A stretch of 64,000 nucleotides of DNA from Tamarix chinensis (GCA_030549775.1 CM060180.1:78771672-78835671); one strand, 5' to 3'. Counted from the stretch's first letter, positions 1 through 11,400 are shown. Translations and numbers: made by a program. Notes: generated by a model not told the origin, from the letters alone.

Positions 1-1058
1 TTCGGGGGAGTTTGAGAATGGGATTATCTCTTTCTCTCTATACTCTCTAGATACCACATGTAATTTCTAATTCCAATTCTCTTTCTCTCCATTGCATTCA
101 ATTGAACAATCAACGCTCCGCAATTCAATTTGATAAGTTCTTCTCCATTCCTCTTTTAATTGCAAGTTTTGATTTTTGATTGAATGCAAATCAATTCTCT
201 TTGTTGCATTATTATTTTTCTCACGTTTGATGTTTCATTGTTAATTTATTTGTAAGCATTGATGTTAATTATAGATTATTGCATTTGATTGTGTGTTATT
301 AAAATTATGTAGATAGTATAAGGTAGGAGGATTTGATGACGGAATTAGGGTTTTGGATTTTGAATTCATGATTCTAGATGGAATTTAATTAAATTGATGG
401 ACGGAATTGAATGATCTCGCATCATAGATTAATAATTTAAACTAATTAGACTGATCACCTATCTAGTTTAGATCTTAATCTACACTAGGATAACAGAATT
501 AATACGTAATTGTTAATTAACATATCCATAGTAGCAAAAGATTAATTATTAATCTTGTCCATTAATTCGTATGATTGCATGATCCAAGCTTATGTGATTA
601 TGGTCATAATTGACTGATTTCCATTCGTAATGCTGCCATTAATTGAATCTAGTGTTCTTAACCTAGGTTATTAATTGGTTAGGTGATAAATTGAGAGCTT
701 ATTCAATTTATTAAAATTGAGAGAAAGTAAAGAAATGAATTAATATGAGTTTCTACAAGTCAACATTAAATCATTTGGAATCATTCTTTTCTCCATGATT
801 ATTTGATATCCTAATTCCATAATCAATACCTTCTTATCCTTATTCATTAATTAGTGAGTACAATGTTTTATTATTTATCCATAGTTTAGATATTGATGAT
901 AGAATTGTATGTTATTGCATAACCGGGGTTTTAACATCGATTATGGAATTATTGATTATATACCATTCCTTGTGGGTTCGACTCCTTCTTGCCATATACT
1001 ACGTATTTGGGAATTAGGATTTATTTATTAAATTTGTTGTGCATATGACAGTGCATCA
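1..1058 (+). mobile_element. Terminal part of an unidentified LTR retroelement (J) nested in the 3' LTR of element A
   Basis: AT-rich non-coding DNA ending in GTGCATCA, directly followed by sequence that matches the interior of element A's LTR (the stretch GTAACCGAGCACTAAGG has its counterpart near 10290-10315). The missing outer part of the A LTR, about 550 bp and present at 9772-10323, must therefore lie to the left of this insertion, outside the window. A phrase near 969-987 (TTGTGGGTTCGACTCC) is of a kind often seen near the 3' end of plant LTRs. No coding sequence, so the family cannot be named. The LTR interpretation is inferred from the break point and the terminal CA. Confidence 0.45.
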
Positions 1059-1289
1059 GTAACCGAGCACTAAGGCCAACACACAAGTTACATAAAATCA
1101 TGTAGAATAAGATACAACTCACGAAACATTCAAGCCAACGCATATAGTACAATAAGGTCATGCAAGATAATATACCACGTACGCACGTTCAAGCCAACAC
1201 ATAAACGCTCAATTAGTCCAGATGAAAAAATAATAATCCCTTTTCAATATTCATTTTCACACTATGCTCTTTATTAATTGATGCAAGTA

Positions 1290-1690
1290 CAAGAACCTCC
1301 CATTATTTTAACGGGTGGCTCAGTCACTTATAGGGCATCATACCCTAATTACTATTAGAACCGGTGGATCACTCACGGATAGGGTAAAAACCCTAACCAC
1401 TATTTCTTACCAGTGGATCAGTTTAGTTCCTACTCGTATAGTGTTCCACTATAAGTAATTAGTATCTTTTAAGTGCCTCAGAAAAACTCTGGTTTATGTT
1501 TATTAAGCTCGGGATCCCCCACTATCATAGCTGGTGGATCGGTCACTTATAGAGCATCATACCCTAACCATTATTATAGCCTGTGGATCAGTCACGCATA
1601 GGGTAAAAACCCTAGCCATTTTTCCTAACCGGCGGATTGACTGGAACCGACTCAATAATATTCCACTTTAAATGATTAATGTCTTAAGTA
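1290..1690 (-). repeat. Tandem CCACTATTAT / GGTGGATCGG units of the A 3' LTR
   Basis: Two rounds of a unit of about 220 bp, each made of sub-motifs in which CCACTATTAT and GGTGGATCGG lie a few bases apart, separated by CACTTATAGGGCATCA-type spacers and a GTGTTCCACTATAAGT block. The same motif family recurs in LTRs I, D, G and H. Confidence 0.7.
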
Positions 1691-2504
1691 TTTTATTCAA
1701 AAGCTATCACCCAGACATGCATGATTGACTTCTACTATTCTTATCCTCCAAAAGTCTCATCGCATATTATGAGACTCCAATACCCCATTTTTCAAAACTA
1801 TGGATTCTATATTCATTATCATACTTTATTCACCAAGTACACACTCGTTACCACCAAACCCTAGTTAAATACACCAAACCCTAGTCATTCACACCAGCCC
1901 TAGTTATTCACACCAACCTTAGTTATCCACAACAGACTATAGTTAACCATAACACACCCTAACTCAGTCTCCTCTATACCCTCATAATACCCTACATACT
2001 ATTTTCCACCTAAAGTGTTCAAAACCCCCAAACAACACTTCTAATACCTTCCTTACACCCCTTATCAACTTTCCATACGTAAATCTTTCTCTCATGCAAA
2101 CTTTATATCCCCCATGCAAATGTGCAAACTTTTTCATGAAAAATCTTACACTCACACGTGAAATCCTAAATTCCCATGCCAACCTAACCTCTACCATTCA
2201 TCTTTTGATGCCACCATGCATGGTCATATAACACACAAACAGACCCCACATCACTACACTACCTATCATTATATTACAAAACCTATCATGCATACCTTAT
2301 GGGCCACACCATACCACAATAACAACACAAATCATACATATAATACACATGCCATAATTTATTACACGAACTTACCTCAACTCCATATTATGCTGCATAT
2401 ATGACAGTTATACAAATACACATGAAATACATTATAGTTCATATCATATGGCATGCATGGCATAAAAAACACATAACACACAAACGGCCTTAGTTACCCC
2501 TTAC

Positions 2505-2566
2505 CTAAAACGTCACTGGTCTTGGAGCATGCTCCTACGCCTCTTTAGGGCTTTGACTGGTCTCAC
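2505..2566 (-). other. 62-nt exon-like cassette in LTR A (3' copy)
   Basis: On the minus strand the cassette follows a pyrimidine-rich stretch ending in TTTAG and is followed at once by GTAAGG, so both borders look like splice sites. It contains the perfect 12-bp palindrome GGAGCATGCTCC. Cassettes of 62, 62 and 60 nt with the same borders occur at 17601-17662, 53081-53142 and 12601-12660. Function as an exon is inferred from the borders and conservation only. Confidence 0.55.
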
Positions 2567-2839
2567 CTAAATGAGGAAAAACTAGCATTAGATTCCCCTA
2601 CCACAAATACTATTATTTACTAACTTATTCTAAGATTAGTTTTTTAATAAAATAATACTATACTAATAATAACTATACCAAATAATACTAAAATTACTAA
2701 AAATGATATTAATATGATTTAAAATTCATGGTGATATAAGGGCTTCTACCCTTCACCCAAAATAATGCTAACAATATCATTAAGACATTATTAATAAAAA
2801 AAATAGTACTAATAATAGTAATGAAAATAATAATTGACT

Positions 2840-2859
2840 TTGTAAAATAATAATAATAA

Positions 2860-2891
<32 letters not shown>

Positions 2892-2980
2892 AAATGAATT
2901 AAACTAAAAGTAATATAAGGTAGGGCTTTCGACACACTCCAAAATAGTAAAAGTACCATTATTATTATTAGTAGTAGTAA

Positions 2981-3018
<38 letters not shown>

Positions 3019-3110
3019 ATAATAATAATATTAATATTAATAGTAATAATAAATGTTATTTATAATAATAGTAATAATAAGAATAATGATGATAATAATA
3101 ATAAAAAAAC
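2840..3110. repeat. (AAT)n/(AGT)n microsatellite block in LTR A
   Basis: Imperfect AAT and AGT trinucleotide runs. A matching tract sits at the equivalent LTR position at 17930-18190, 12880-14550 and 51990-52420. Confidence 0.85.
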
Positions 3111-3339
3111 TTATAATAACATTAATAATATGAAACTAATAATCTAAATAATTTATATATACTCTCAACCCTGATAAGAAATGATAACATTAATATTTAA
3201 CCTAATAATAATTGAATATTAGTTAAAAATTGAAATAAAATAAAACAAGCTTAATTAAATAGGGGATAAGAGCTGAGAGGGTATAGGGTTCCACCTTAGG
3301 TAGGTAGAGATAGGTGGCACCGGCGGTGGTGCACAGCGG

Positions 3340-4490
3340 CGATGACGGTGGCCGAAAAAGAGGAAAGGAAATGGAAAGAGTTAAGATTTGAGGAGAAGAG
3401 ATGGATAATAAAGGTGGAAGTTGAGATGTTGCTAGTAGTTTAGACTGAGTGGAGTAAAGTGAGGCTAGTGGTGACTGAAATGAAGAGAAGAAGAAAAAGA
3501 GAGGAGGAGAAGGAGGAAGGGGAAAAGAAAGGTAGGGTGAGGTGGAGGAATATTGGTAGCAATTTTTGGGTGGTGTAGGAGGTAGTGATAGAGGTGGATG
3601 TAGTGGTGGATGGTGGTGTGAAGGGCGAAAAGTGTAAAAATTTGGCTAGTTGGGCAGGGAACTTTACACGGCTGTGGTGGCTTGTGTAGGAAGATTCGAG
3701 GAGAAAGGATGGTATAGTTAGTTAAAGGGCGGTGTAGGGAAGGCATAGGTAGGTAGAGTAGGCGGTGTAGTTGGTTGACAGCGAGGGGAAAGGGTGTCTG
3801 AAGTTACGGTGGTGCGCAGGGGTAAATTCTTAGGGTTTTGGGAAAAAGTCTCGAGATCAACCAAATAAGGGGTATTTATAGAGTTTGGAGGAGAGGGTAG
3901 GGTTTTAAGGGTTAGTAGGAGGGTAATGGAGGTAGGGTTAGGGTAGCCGGCGGCGCCAATTGGCTGGTACAAATTTAAATCATGCTAGCCTATTCACGCG
4001 AGAAAAAGAGGATTTTGTGTGGAAGAAAAGAAAGGTGGGTTAGGTCATGTTGACTAGCGATTTGAGAGGAGGATAAAGAGGGGATAAACGGTAGGTTAGG
4101 ACAAGTATAGCCAGTGGTTCCATTTTTGGGTTGACTGAGTTATAAGTTGACGGGGAGGAGTAGGAAGGAAGAAGAAGGGGGTGGACCGATCGGTTTGGCG
4201 AAAAAGAAAGAAAAGAAAAGAGAAGAAAGAACCAGGCTGACATCGATTATAACCTTTTAAATGGAATGTAGCATTCTAGGTAAAGAGGGAAGAAGGAGCA
4301 TTGTTTTGCTCCTGGGCTGCGTTGAAGGGAGGGGGCGATGGAAACGGGCCGCGATAAGCCCAATCGGGAAAAGAAAGGAGAGAAAAAGGAAGAAAAGAAA
4401 GAAAAAGTAAAGAAAAATGAAGAAAGAAAAAGAAAGAGGAAAAGGGAAAGAGAAAAATAGGTAGGTGGGGATTAATTAAATTAATTTGCA
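3340..4490 (-). other. GA-rich (CT-rich on the minus strand) U3/leader stretch of LTR A
   Basis: More than 1 kb strongly biased to purines on the plus strand. Minus-strand open frames here (for example 3465-3746, 3718-3972, 4276-4491) are rich in Pro, Ser, Leu and Phe, as any frame of a CT-rich tract is. No domain is recognisable. The same stretch is present in the sister LTR at 18500-19640. Confidence 0.7.
3873..3880 (-). promoter_or_regulatory. TATA box of LTR A (3' copy)
   Basis: TATAAATA on the minus strand, about 870 bp into the LTR. The same box in the same context is found in LTR I (15064-15071) and LTR H (51294-51301); in the A 5' copy it has decayed to GATAAATA (19074-19081). It is the likely element promoter; everything downstream would be R/U5. 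Confidence 0.6.
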
Positions 4491-4750
4491 TATTTTAGGT
4501 ATTAAAAATAAAAATATTTTAATAAAATAATATTAAATTTCCTTTTTAGGCTAATTTAGGTTTTTGAAAAGATTTTTCCTAATTTTAATTAGCAAAACAC
4601 CCAAATTTTTCATTATTAAAATATTTATAAATTTCTTCTTAATGTTCCCTAAATAATTTCTTCCTACTCCAGTAAAAATAATTAATTTTCCTAATAAATC
4701 ATTTTAACTACAATTCTCAAAACTAATATTTTTGGGGCATTTCATTATTA

Positions 4751-4758
4751 CCTCCCTT
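4751..4758 (-). other. Polypurine tract of element A
   Basis: On the minus strand AAGGGAGG lies 6 bp before the LTR start TGAAATGCC. This is the expected place of the plus-strand primer of reverse transcription and fixes the LTR boundary. Confidence 0.65.
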
Positions 4759-4879
4759 AAAAAGAGACTTCATCCCCTAAGTCTCCAGTAACTTCCTAGG
4801 GTTACGGGTAGAACATTCTAAGCAACTAGGAAAAACCCATTAATACCCATACTTATATCAACTACCCCCTTAAGGACAA

Positions 4880-5100
4880 ACTTGATAAAAAGGATCTAAC
4901 CTGTGGTAAAAGTTCCAGATATGCTTCTCGTATATCTTTCTCAGTCTCCCATGTATCTTCCTTAGTTCCGTGTCGATTCCATAAGATCTTAACAAGAGGA
5001 ACCACACTCGTTCGAGTCTTTCATAGCTTAGTGTCAAGGATCCATATAAGTTGCTCCTCATAGGTCAACGAATCATCTAATTCAATCTCATCCGATTGGA
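4880..5100 (-). pseudogene. Chromodomain at the pol C-terminus of element A
   Basis: Minus-strand translation gives a degenerate chromodomain: an aromatic/acidic start (YEEQ), then ILDTKL, a stop, VPLVKILW, and a WETE...YLELL helix. These match the order of the three strands and C-terminal helix of plant chromovirus chromodomains, which are thought to steer integration to particular chromatin. It follows the integrase directly, the usual order in Tekay/Del elements. One internal stop breaks it. Confidence 0.75.
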
Positions 5101-5209
5101 TCACATGTGATAGATCAACAACATACTTTCGCAATTGAGAGATGTGGAATACGTTATGCACTCGTGCCAACTTTAGCGGGAGAGCCAATCAGTAGGCAAC
5201 TTCGCCCAT

Positions 5210-6330
5210 ATGCTCCAGTATCTCGTAGGGACCAATATACATTGGGCTCAACTTGCCCTTTCTACCAAACCTTTACACTCCTTTAGTAGGCAAAACCCTC
5301 AGTAATACCTTATCTCCCGGCTTAAAATTTCCATCCCTACGTCTCTGATCAACATAACTCTTTTGTCTTCTCTAAGCTATTCTCATTCGATCCTGGATCT
5401 ATCGGACCTACCGGGTCATGTCTTCAATCATTTGTGGTCCCAACACTATCGTCTCGTTGATGTCGCTCTAGCACAATAGGGTCTTGCACTTCCATCCTTA
5501 TAATTCTTCAAAGGGAGCCATCCCAATACTGGTGTGGTAGCTATTGTTGTATGAGAATTCTATCAGATATAGGTGCTCCTCCCAACATCCTTGGAAATCC
5601 AGCACACATGCCCTCAACATATCCTCCAAAGTATGTACAATTTGTTCTGTCTGTCCATCCGTGGTAGGGTGGAAAGCTGTGCTCATTTTCAACTTAGTCC
5701 CCAAAACTTCATGTAGCTTACCCCAAAAGTGAGAGAGGAACCTTAAATCTCTGTGTGAAATGATATCGATTGGAACATCATGACGACTAACCACAAACTT
5801 CATATAAGCATTCCAACTGTTTCATACTCTACATGGACTTCATAGGGATAGACTCGGCTGCCTTGGTTACTATTTCAACAATAACCTAAATAGTGTCATA
5901 GCTGCTTTGGGTCCTCGGTAAACCGCTAACAAAGTCCATAGAAATAGAGTCCCATTTCCACCTTGGCACCTCCAAAGACTAAAGTAACCCAGCTGGTCTC
6001 TGATGTTCAATCTTGACCTTCTAACACACAAGATAGCGTAATACGAACTCTACTACCTCCTGCTTCATACGTGACCACCAATAAATTTTTTTGAGGTCCT
6101 TATATAACTTAGATCCTCTTGGGTGAACTGAGTAAGGAGTCTGGTGTCCTTCTTCCATAATATGACGCTTAAGCTCTAGACAACTTTGGGGCACACACCA
6201 ATGACCCTTGAATCGAATGATTCCATCCTCGTGGATTCTAAATCCCTTTTCTTGTCCTTCCTACATCTTTTGTCGGATTCTTTCCAGCTTAATATCTCCA
6301 ACCTGACCGGCTCAAATCTCCTCAAATATA
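5210..6330 (-). pseudogene. Integrase of element A
   Basis: Best preserved at 5498-5803, an open 101-codon stretch holding the second half of the catalytic core: HRDLRFLSHFW, then FHPTTDGQTEQ with the downstream glutamate in HTLEDMLRA and the SYNNSYH block. Upstream, 5850-6330 carries pieces of the zinc-binding and first-Asp regions in mixed frames with many stops. The second catalytic aspartate context reads SHRD where active relatives usually have SDRD. It would have joined element cDNA to the host chromosome. Dead through stops and frameshifts. Confidence 0.8.
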
Positions 6331-6374
6331 GTAGGAGTGAGTGTCAGGGTGTTCATACTAGATTCAAGGTCTCC

Positions 6375-7350
6375 TTATTGAATCATTTCAATCTCCAGGT
6401 CTAACAATTCCCTTATCGTTTTGTTGGCAACCACATGACACAGTGTAGAATGGGAGGTCTTCCTACTCAGAGTATCTGCAACCACATTGGCCTTACCCTC
6501 ATAGTAGGTCAACTTAACATCATAGTCCTTCACAAGCTCCAACCACCTCCTTTGCCTCACGTTGAGTTCTTTCTACGTGAAAATATACTTGAGACTCTTT
6601 ATTGAATCATTTCAAGGTCTCCTTATTCAAGGTCTCCTTATTGAATCATTTCAATCTCCAGGTCTAACAATTCCCTTATCGTTCTGTTGGCAACCACATG
6701 ACACAGTGTAGAATGGGAGGTCTTCCTACTCAGAGTATCTGCAACCACATTGGCCTTACCCTCATAGTAGGTCAACTTAACATCATAGTCCTTCACAAGC
6801 TCCAATCACCTCCTTTGCCTCAAGTTGAGTTCTTTCTACGTGAAAATATACTTGAGACTCTTTATTGAATCATTTCAAGGTCTCCTTATTGAATCATTTC
6901 AATCTCCAGGTCTAACAATTCCCTTATCGTTCTGTTGGCAACCACATGACACAGTGTAGAATGGGAGGTCTTCCTACTCAGAGTATCTGCAACCACATTG
7001 GCCTTACCCTCATAGTAGGTCAACTTAACATCATAGTCCTTCACAAGCTCCAACCACCTCCTTTGCCTCAAGTTGAGTTCTTTCTACGTGAAAATATACT
7101 TGAGACTCTTGTGGTCGGTAAAGAATTTACACTTTGCCTCATGTAGATAGTGTCTCCAAATCTTCAAAGCAAAAACAATAGTAGCCAACTCTAGGTCATG
7201 TGTGGGATACTTTTGCTTATGTTTCTTCAGCTGTCGTGAGGCATAGCTACCACTTTACCTTTCTGCATCAACACGCATCCCAACCCATACTTAGAGGCAT
7301 TACTGTAAACTTCAAACACTTATGTCCCCTCTGGTAAAGTCAACACCGGT
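6375..7350 (-). pseudogene. RNase H of element A, carrying a tandem triplication
   Basis: The minus strand shows a Ty3/gypsy RNase H ending in RQRRWLELVKDYD and the connector GKANVVADTLSRK that leads to integrase. That C-terminal segment occurs three times (6376 on, 6641 on, 6889 on), with only a few differences between copies. RNase H degrades the RNA of RNA/DNA hybrids in reverse transcription. The upstream part, 7110-7350, holds frames similar to the HYLHE.K and TDHKSLKY blocks but with stops and shifts. The triplication would separate RNase H from integrase and is far younger than the element. Confidence 0.8.
6376..7110 (-). repeat. Three tandem copies of an RNase H segment (periods 263 and 248 bp)
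   Basis: Copies start with TTGAATCATTTCAATCTCC at 6378, 6641 and 6889 on the plus strand. Copies differ at only a few bases (for example CGTTTTG/CGTTCTG near the start, CCAACC/CCAATC near the end). The 15-bp difference in period comes from an extra GGTCTCCTTATTCAA at the first junction. Confidence 0.95.
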
Positions 7351-7960
7351 GTAGAGGTTAGCCATCTCTTCAGCTTTTAGAAAGCCTTTTCATAATCCTC
7401 ATCCCACTGGAATCTTTTGGACCTCTTTAGGAATCTTGGAAAAGTTCTATGAAAACTGGGGGCATTTGTAAGTCTAAAGGGCATCATCGTAAACTCATAA
7501 TGTCCATATCGCATCCGGAATGCAGTCTTCATAATATCGGTATCAGCAATCCTCAACTAGTGGTACCTGGATCTCAGATCGATCTTGGAAAATACCATAG
7601 CACCCTTCAACTGATCAAATAAATCATCAATTATTAGAAGTGGGTACTGACTCTTCACCCTTAGCTGGTTCAACCCTCGACAGTCAATGTAGAGACGGAG
7701 ACTAGCACCCTTCTTTTTCACGACAATATTGATGCTCCCCATGGCGATACACTCGGCCGAATATACCCATGCTCCAATAATTATTCTAGTCGGGCCTTTA
7801 ATTATTTCTACTCAACATGCGCCATTCTGTAGGGTGCCTTAGAGATAGGATCAGCTCCCAGAACTAACTCGATCTTAAAGTCAATTTCTCAAACTGCAGG
7901 CATGCCTGGTATTTCCTCTGGAAACACGTTTGGAAATTCCTTAACCACTACAGTACTATC
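7150..7960 (-). pseudogene. Reverse transcriptase of element A with the catalytic palm deleted
   Basis: Minus-strand frames show FPNVFPEEIPGMP, then the fingers/palm blocks ([28 protein letters not shown]) and MPFRLTNAP. At about 7455 the sequence jumps from TNAP straight to [15 protein letters not shown], which belongs to the connector after the thumb. The catalytic F/Y-x-D-D box and thumb are therefore missing. There are also several stops. This is the polymerase that copies element RNA to DNA; this copy cannot act. Confidence 0.75.
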
Positions 7961-7987
7961 TAGTGCGATCAAATCCTTGTTCAGCTC

Positions 7988-8407
7988 CTACACACTATAT
8001 AAATATAGGGGATACCCTTTCTGGATCAAAGTGTGTAAATTAACCGCTAATACTACTTTAGTGGCTAGCTTCGGCTGAGTCTTCCTATATGAAACCCTAG
8101 TCCCCTTTGGGCCTCGCAAGATCACCCGTTCTTGGGTACAATCAATAACTGCCTTGTATCTCCCTAGCATATCCATACCCAGGATCACGTCAAAGTCTTT
8201 CAATTCCATTCCCACTAGATCTATTAGGAAGTCTACCCTGCTTATGTCTAAGGCCACGACGGAAAACATCTGACTACATTTCATTCTGTCACTTGACGGA
8301 AGCATCACAAATAACTCTACTCTAGCAGATTGTGATAATCCAGCCTTAGCAGCAAATGCAGATGATATGAAAGACAATGTGGCACTCGAGTCAAACAGAT
8401 TATACAC
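7988..8407 (-). pseudogene. Aspartic protease of element A, active-site Gly lost
   Basis: An open 139-codon stretch. It reads NLFDSSATLSFIS near the start, where active retropepsins have D-S/T-G-A, so the invariant glycine is serine. Downstream are the hydrophobic LILGMDML-like block (here VILGMDMLGRYKAVID) and the C-terminal tail into the linker to RT. Retropepsins cut the Gag-Pol polyprotein. The mutated active site and the absence of a start codon in context argue against activity. Confidence 0.8.
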
Positions 8408-8429
8408 TAGTAAATAATGAAAGGTGAAA

Positions 8430-9521
8430 ATACCCTTAATGACATCCAGTTGACGATTTACCTCTGCCTGACTAATAACATTTAGGCATCCTCTTGACTG
8501 GCCTCCCTTATGAGGATAAGGATTGGATCCCTAAGGTCTTTTGCCTGTCTCTCGAACTGGGGCACCGCATGGAGCAAGTGCTCGCTGATAGTACTACTAG
8601 GATGAATTCTGATGGTACTGCTAGTACGCCTGCTGTTAGGATATCACGGCTCCTCCCTACTAAGATGGTTGGGTCTGATTTTGTTGAAATCAATGTGGCC
8701 TCCAGCACTCCATTGCTCTCTGATCTATCTTCCCACAATTTATTCATGTGATCAACTTACCTACATAGATTTTTCTTGGGTGGTTTTGACCACACTTCCT
8801 ACAAACTAAGCTTCTCAGGGGCCCTTAGCTCCTATTGTGATCCTTCAGTGGGGGCCTCCTTGCTTCTCCAAACCTGGGTTGGGTCTTGTTCCTAGAATTC
8901 TAACCCTCAGGCTTCCTTTTCTTGAGAATGGTGACCTACTTATGGACCAGCATGTCTACTATGCAAGCATGCTCATACAAGGATGCGAGATCTGCAAAAG
9001 GCACTGCATCCATCATACGGTGGATGCTGAAATTCAGTCCCTACTCAAGTTGAAAGACCATAGTGGATTCGTTGGCGTTTATTCCTAGAGCAAACTAAAG
9101 CAACTTAGTGATGCGGGTGTGATATTGGCTGACTGTCATCACTCCCTGTGTGAGCTATCCTAGAGCTTGTCCCTCCTTAGGCTCTTGGGATAGAATCTGG
9201 TGCGAAGGGCGGCCTTGAATGCCTCCCATGTAGCTGGAGGACCGTCTCAGGAACGATATTCCTCCCACAAGGCTTCTGCTATGCCCCGGAGGAAGAAAGC
9301 TACGATGCTGGGTTGTCACTTTGGTGGATAATCCATAGCCTCAAAGCTGCAATCCAGATCTCGGATCCACCCCTCAAGGACCACCGGGTTCTCCTCACCG
9401 GAATATGTCAGAGGGTGGTTTCCGGTAACCCTCCTAAGCTAGTCCTCTCCATCATTCTAAGAGCGCTGGATGAACTCCAAGAAGGCTATGATGGCCTCCT
9501 CCAATAGGTTAATTCTTCCAT
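8430..9521 (-). pseudogene. Gag of element A
   Basis: The minus strand begins with an ATG at 9521 just after a splice-acceptor-like TTTTTGTGCAG. The frame shifts after about 20 nt. Gag blocks follow: GWIRDLDCSFEAMDYPP, a WEEYRS region, then ATWEAFKAALRTRFYP and ADLASLYEHA, and a degenerate zinc knuckle (CRKCGQNHP... NCGKIDQRAMEC) near 8690-8810. Gag packages element RNA. Many stops and frameshifts. The plus-strand open frames here are shadows. Confidence 0.7.
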
Positions 9522-9524
9522 TAG

Positions 9525-9756
9525 CTGCACAAAAAGAAAATTTTAGAAACGAACCCACTGGTATGAAATTATAATAGCAAGATTTCCCCCTTTCAGGAAA
9601 AACCCTAATCTACCATTGTACTCATCATCGTGGTTGGGCTCTGAAATTTAAAATAGAAAGGTTTTAAGTTAGAGTGGATTATATATTTCAAAATCCAATA
9701 AATACTTCATAAATCAAATTTATTTTAAAAAATGAGCATGGTCAACAAGACCAACT
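9525..9756 (-). other. Untranslated leader of element A
   Basis: AT-rich DNA between PBS and gag with no coding sequence. It ends in a good splice-acceptor context (pyrimidine tract then GTGCAG at 9525-9530, minus strand) 3 nt before the gag ATG. Confidence 0.5.
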
Positions 9757-9769
9757 GCTCTAATACCAA
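9757..9769 (-). other. Primer-binding site of element A (initiator tRNA-Met)
   Basis: The minus strand reads TTGGTATTAGAGC, one mismatch from the complement of the 3' end of plant initiator tRNA-Met (TGGTATCAGAGC). It lies 2 nt inside the 5' LTR end at 9772, as expected for minus-strand priming. Confidence 0.9.
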
Positions 9770-9771
9770 CT

Positions 9772-10323
9772 TGTAACACCCTAAAATTTACTATTTTTTT
9801 GTTATTTTTACAAAACCTCTAAATTTAAAACCCGTAAAATCTGGGAATGCTACCGCCACACTTAGTACCAGACCGATTCACTCCTACCATTCCAGTACCA
9901 AGTGCTAAGGCTAAGAAAAGATTTCCATCTACACGTATGAATACTTAAACCAAGGTTCATAAATACGAAAATTAGAGTGTGTATAGATTATTACATAATC
10001 CAAAATATGAGAGAATGTTCTTTAAAATGGAAACATGACTGCAATCATTAAAATTGTTTCTGGATTTCAAACATAGCTAAAAGAGAAAAAGGGATAACAA
10101 TCTCATTAAGGAAAACAAGCCATGCCACTCCAAAGGCTCCATCCAACCCAAATCAACACTCGCCCCTACTTGACACCCCATAAATATCAATAGCATAAAA
10201 AAACATATCTCCTACATGCAACACATAAAATGGGTCTTCTACTCGTGGGAATGAGTAGCACCCATAAAAAGGGTGATCTATACACTATGGACTGAGTAAG
10301 GTAGCCGAGCACTAAGACTAACT
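9772..10323 (-). mobile_element. 5' LTR of element A, PBS-proximal piece
   Basis: The plus-strand end TGTAACACCC starts at 9772, so the minus-strand LTR ends GGGTGTTACA next to the PBS. The LTR is cut at 10323 by solo LTR I and resumes at 16177. Together the pieces give about 4.3 kb. This part is missing from the 3' copy inside the window. Confidence 0.85.
9859..9904 (-). other. 46-nt conserved hairpin block, LTR A
   Basis: Arms CACTTAGTACC (9859-9869) and AGTACCAAGTG (9894-9904) can pair. Its far border lies 87 nt from the LTR end. Blocks of exactly the same length and arm sequence occur in LTRs I, D, H and G. Confidence 0.7.
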
Positions 10324-10424
10324 TGTAACACCCCCAAATTTACTACTGAAAAATTTCGTTAAATTTTAAAGAAGTTTAGCGGAAGCAAGCAAATCAAACT
10401 ATAAATTCGGGGGTATTACCGCCA

Positions 10425-10470
10425 CACTTAGTACCAGATCGATTCACAACTATCGACCCGATACTAAGTG
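10425..10470 (-). other. 46-nt conserved hairpin block, LTR I
   Basis: Arms CACTTAGTACC (10425-10435) and GATACTAAGTG (10460-10470). Same length, and 101 nt from the LTR end. Confidence 0.7.
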
Positions 10471-11039
10471 CTAAGGCTAAAATAATAGAACCAAAACAAA
10501 TCATTAGTAAGGCATAAGTGATAAGGAAATCAAAGTACGAAAGGCAAGAGTTACGTTCGGAAGTACAATTTAAAAATTCCAAATGTCAGAGGAATTAAAA
10601 TAACGGAAGGATAGGGTATGATAAAACCCTTGAAAATTTAAATACAACACTTGTAACTTCCAAAGACGAATACGATTAAACAATACAATTTCCGAAGGGT
10701 AAATATCCGGACCGCTTACTCACTCAGATCAAGCCTTCCACCCCAATTTAGTAACCGATCAAAACCTGCATCAAAGGTCTGCTCCCCACCATCGGTGGAT
10801 CATCACATGACCCATTCAACCAGTGTAGTATCAGTACGGGTCCAGTACTGAGTAAGGGCGCAGGTGTGCTAAGGCCAAGCATACAGTCACACCAAGTAGC
10901 CTACATAACACAATCATATAAGTAACATGCAATAACACACAAGATAGGGCCTGAGTACTTTCCGGTGACTTATTCTTTATCCTCGTTAATAATAGGTCAA
11001 TTTCACACACAGTCTTTATTAATCCATGCGAGTACGGGA

Positions 11040-11400
11040 ACCCCACTATTATATCCGGTGGACCGGAATATATAAACTCATGGCAGAACGCTCTTGACCA
11101 CTATTATTTGCCGGTGGATCGGTCTCCAGGGCAGAACGCTCCTGGCCACTATTATTTGCCGGTGGACCGGTCTGGCCCCGACTCATATGGTGTTCCACTG
11201 TAAGTATTTAGTATTTTCCCATGTCTTATAGATTTTACATTTGGTTTGCTGAGCACGAAAACCCCCACTATTATAGCCGATGGACCGGAAATCATACAGG
11301 GCAAAACGCTCCTGACCACTATTGTTCGCCGGTGGCACGGTCTCTAGGGCACCCCGGCTCCTGGCCACTATTATTCGCCGGTGGACCGGTCTGGGTCCGG
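11040..11400 (-). repeat. Tandem CCACTATTAT / GGTGGACCGG units of LTR I
   Basis: Five to six copies of CCACTATTAT followed by CCGGTGGACCGG, separated by GGGCAGAACGCTCC-type spacers and one GTGTTCCACTGTAAG block. More GC-rich and more regular than in A. Confidence 0.8.

Larger units (their letters stand above)
1059..4744 (-). mobile_element. 3' LTR of element A (Tekay/Del-type chromovirus), outer end missing
   Basis: On the minus strand this LTR begins TGAAATGCCCC at 4744, just after the element's polypurine tract, and runs down to the nested element J at 1058. It aligns end to end with 16177-19946, the inner part of the 5' LTR; by eye the similarity is roughly 80-92% depending on the block. 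It holds, in LTR orientation, a TATA box, a CT-rich stretch, an (ATT)n block, an exon-like cassette and tandem GGTGGATCGG units. The full LTR would be about 4.3 kb, long even for a Tekay-type element. Confidence 0.85.

Noticed and set aside
1330..1620. Repeated AAACCCTAA strings resembling telomere repeats
   Set aside because: Single copies spread through the LTR repeat units, not a head-to-tail array.
8494..9507. Plus-strand frames of 64-85 codons
   Set aside because: Antisense shadows of the gag pseudogene of element A.
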